Origin: Schleiferiaceae bacterium
Lineage (GTDB): Bacteria > Bacteroidota > Bacteroidia > Flavobacteriales > Schleiferiaceae
Direction: 5' to 3'
Assembly (NCBI GenBank): GCA_025210575.1
Contig: JAOARK010000066.1
Span: 1-6,671 of the forward strand
DNA length: 6,671 nucleotides
The translations under genes were made by a program, and so were the position numbers. The notes beneath the pieces are model-generated. The model was given only the letters and a program-made list of their open reading frames with translations. It was not told the origin of the DNA and ran no database searches. This document shows, one piece after another, positions 5,557 to 6,671 of the stretch (position 1 is its first letter; the number at the start of each line of letters is the position of its first letter).

Positions 5557-6671
5557 TTGAAACAGTTTATCAGCATAATCTTATTATTTGCATCCTGCTC
5601 ATTTTTTTATGGGCAGGATGCTACTATTTCCATAAAAAACAAAGCCGACCAAAAACCTATTGAATTCGCTCATATTGTGTTCAAAGACCTGAACACTTCT
5701 GAGACTCAATTAAACACAACCGATGTTGAAGGCAATGCTCCAAACATTGCAGTGAATCCAACCTTTGTTACCATTTCCTTTGTTGGTTTTGAACCATTGA
5801 GGGACACCATTCTTCCCGGGAAATCCTATTCATACCAATTGACTCCTGGCGACTATAATTTAGATGAAATTGTGGTTACCGGACAATACGCACCAATCTC
5901 TGAAGCCAACTCAGTTTACAAAGTAAAAGTGATTAACCATGACTACATTACTAGTCGTGGAGCTGTTTCTTTACCTCAGGTTCTGAATACACAACTAAAC
6001 TTACGTTTGCAACAAGATGGTGTCTTAGGCTCGTCTATAAACATTCAGGGGTTGGGAGGTGAAAATGTAAAAATCCTAATAGACGGTGTACCGGTAGTTG
6101 GTCGTTTAAATGGAAGCGTAGATCTATCACAGATCAACATGAATAATGTTGAACGCATTGAAGTAATTGAAGGTCCTCTATCCGTTCTTTATGGCTCTAA
6201 TGCCCTGGCAGGAACCATTAACATCATTACCAAAACTCCAGAAAAACAAAAAACAGAAATTAATGTGGCTGGCCTCTACGAAAGTGTTGGTCTCTACAAT
6301 TTCAATATTGGTCTAAGCACTGGCAACAAAAGGAATAGTTTTATCATTGATGGTGGAAGAAACTTCTTTGAAGGCTGGAGTGAAAATGACACTACCCGAA
6401 GCAAACAATGGAATCAAAAAGAGCAATACTTCGGTCAAGCAAAATACAGACACAAATTTAATAAGCTAACACTAGGCTACTCGTTCAACGGTCTTTGGGA
6501 ACAAATCAAAGATCGAGGAGAGCGACTGGGCGACCACTCGAACTATGCATTCGACAACTGGTTTACAACTCAACGATACATTAACAGTTTAGATTTCACT
6601 TTTAAAGCTGGAGTTTTTAGCAATGCCAATATAATTGCGAGTTATACTTATTATCAAAGATTAAATACAGA
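5557..6671 (+). CDS. TonB-dependent outer-membrane receptor, HmuR-like (3' end outside window)
   Basis: The first 371 codons of a TonB-dependent receptor, which imports a ligand through a gated beta-barrel using energy passed by TonB. The frame has no ATG; it is closed by TAA at 5542-5544, and TTG at 5557 gives a signal peptide starting MKQFISIILLFASC with probable cleavage after YG (YG|QD). FASC resembles a lipobox, but the hydrophobic stretch continues past the Cys, so ordinary cleavage is preferred. Residues about 22-98 form a carboxypeptidase-D-like regulatory domain, usual in Bacteroidota receptors. DEIVVTGQ (103-110) sits where a TonB box is expected. The plug (about 118-228) has INIQGLGGENVKILIDGVPV and ERIEVIEGPLSVLYGSNAL followed by INIITK (221-226). 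Barrel strands follow. The plug resembles HmuR-type heme receptors, and the upstream HmuY-like gene, four bases away, supports heme as substrate. The barrel region where heme-receptor YRAP/NPDL-type motifs would lie is not in the window. Confidence 0.88.
   Translation, partial: MKQFISIILLFASCSFFYGQDATISIKNKADQKPIEFAHIVFKDLNTSETQLNTTDVEGNAPNIAVNPTFVTISFVGFEPLRDTILPGKSYSYQLTPGDYNLDEIVVTGQYAPISEANSVYKVKVINHDYITSRGAVSLPQVLNTQLNLRLQQDGVLGSSINIQGLGGENVKILIDGVPVVGRLNGSVDLSQINMNNVERIEVIEGPLSVLYGSNALAGTINIITKTPEKQKTEINVAGLYESVGLYNFNIGLSTGNKRNSFIIDGGRNFFEGWSENDTTRSKQWNQKEQYFGQAKYRHKFNKLTLGYSFNGLWEQIKDRGERLGDHSNYAFDNWFTTQRYINSLDFTFKAGVFSNANIIASYTYYQRLNT
5590..5621 (+). other. Stable hairpin inside the receptor's signal-peptide codons
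   Basis: GCATCCTGC (5590-5598) is the exact reverse complement of GCAGGATGC (5613-5621). Pairing continues inward through 5602/5609 with one G-U pair, giving a 13-bp stem and a loop of six T. It covers receptor codons 12-22 and begins 37 bases after the HmuY-like stop. A T-run does not follow the 3' arm (TACTATTTCC), so it is not a standard terminator. It could protect the 3' end of a shorter hmuY-like mRNA, cause partial termination, or slow translation of the receptor. Confidence 0.55.

Noticed and set aside
5557..5620. Lipoprotein signal (FASC) in the receptor leader
   Set aside because: The hydrophobic stretch continues beyond the Cys to FFYGQ, TonB receptors are rarely lipoproteins, and cleavage before Gln matches the other exported proteins here.
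1..6671. CRISPR arrays, tRNA genes, insertion sequences, attachment sites
   Set aside because: No spaced direct repeats, cloverleaf-like sequence, transposase frame or terminal repeats were seen.

Overview
This window comes from the chromosome of a member of the Bacteroidota, most likely a Flavobacteriia-type organism. The evidence is a type IX secretion (T9SS) sorting domain with a YPNP motif, a TonB-dependent receptor with an N-terminal carboxypeptidase-D-like extension, a DUF2490-type beta-barrel protein, signal peptides cleaved before Gln, A-rich start regions without clear Shine-Dalgarno sequences, and a close match to the Bacteroidota promoter (TTTG, 19 bases, TANNTTTG). The genus cannot be told from this sequence.

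Layout. Positions 2-397 are the 3' end of an acyl-CoA dehydrogenase gene, closed by a strong intrinsic terminator (418-448). Positions 510-3204 hold a two-gene unit with a 14-base overlap: a 645-residue exported protein with MORN-like repeats followed by a long helical part, then a 256-residue DUF2490-like outer-membrane beta-barrel protein. A GT-B glycosyltransferase-like gene (3206-4222, minus strand) converges on this unit, with one base between the two stop codons. It appears to start at TTG.

The most informative part is 4223-6671. A promoter at 4270-4300 and a 29-base near-palindrome at 4306-4334 precede a secreted protein. That protein appears to carry two tandem HmuY-like modules and a C-terminal T9SS sorting domain. 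Four bases after its stop, a TonB-dependent receptor begins at an in-frame TTG and runs off the window end. The pair resembles the HmuY-HmuR heme uptake arrangement: a surface or released heme-binding protein that passes ligand to an outer-membrane receptor. A 13-bp hairpin lies inside the receptor's signal-peptide codons and could set the ratio of the two products.

No wholly new system can be demonstrated from this sequence. The features most worth follow-up are the duplicated, T9SS-exported HmuY-like protein, its candidate operator, and the intracistronic hairpin. No tRNA, rRNA, CRISPR array, insertion sequence or recombination site was seen.
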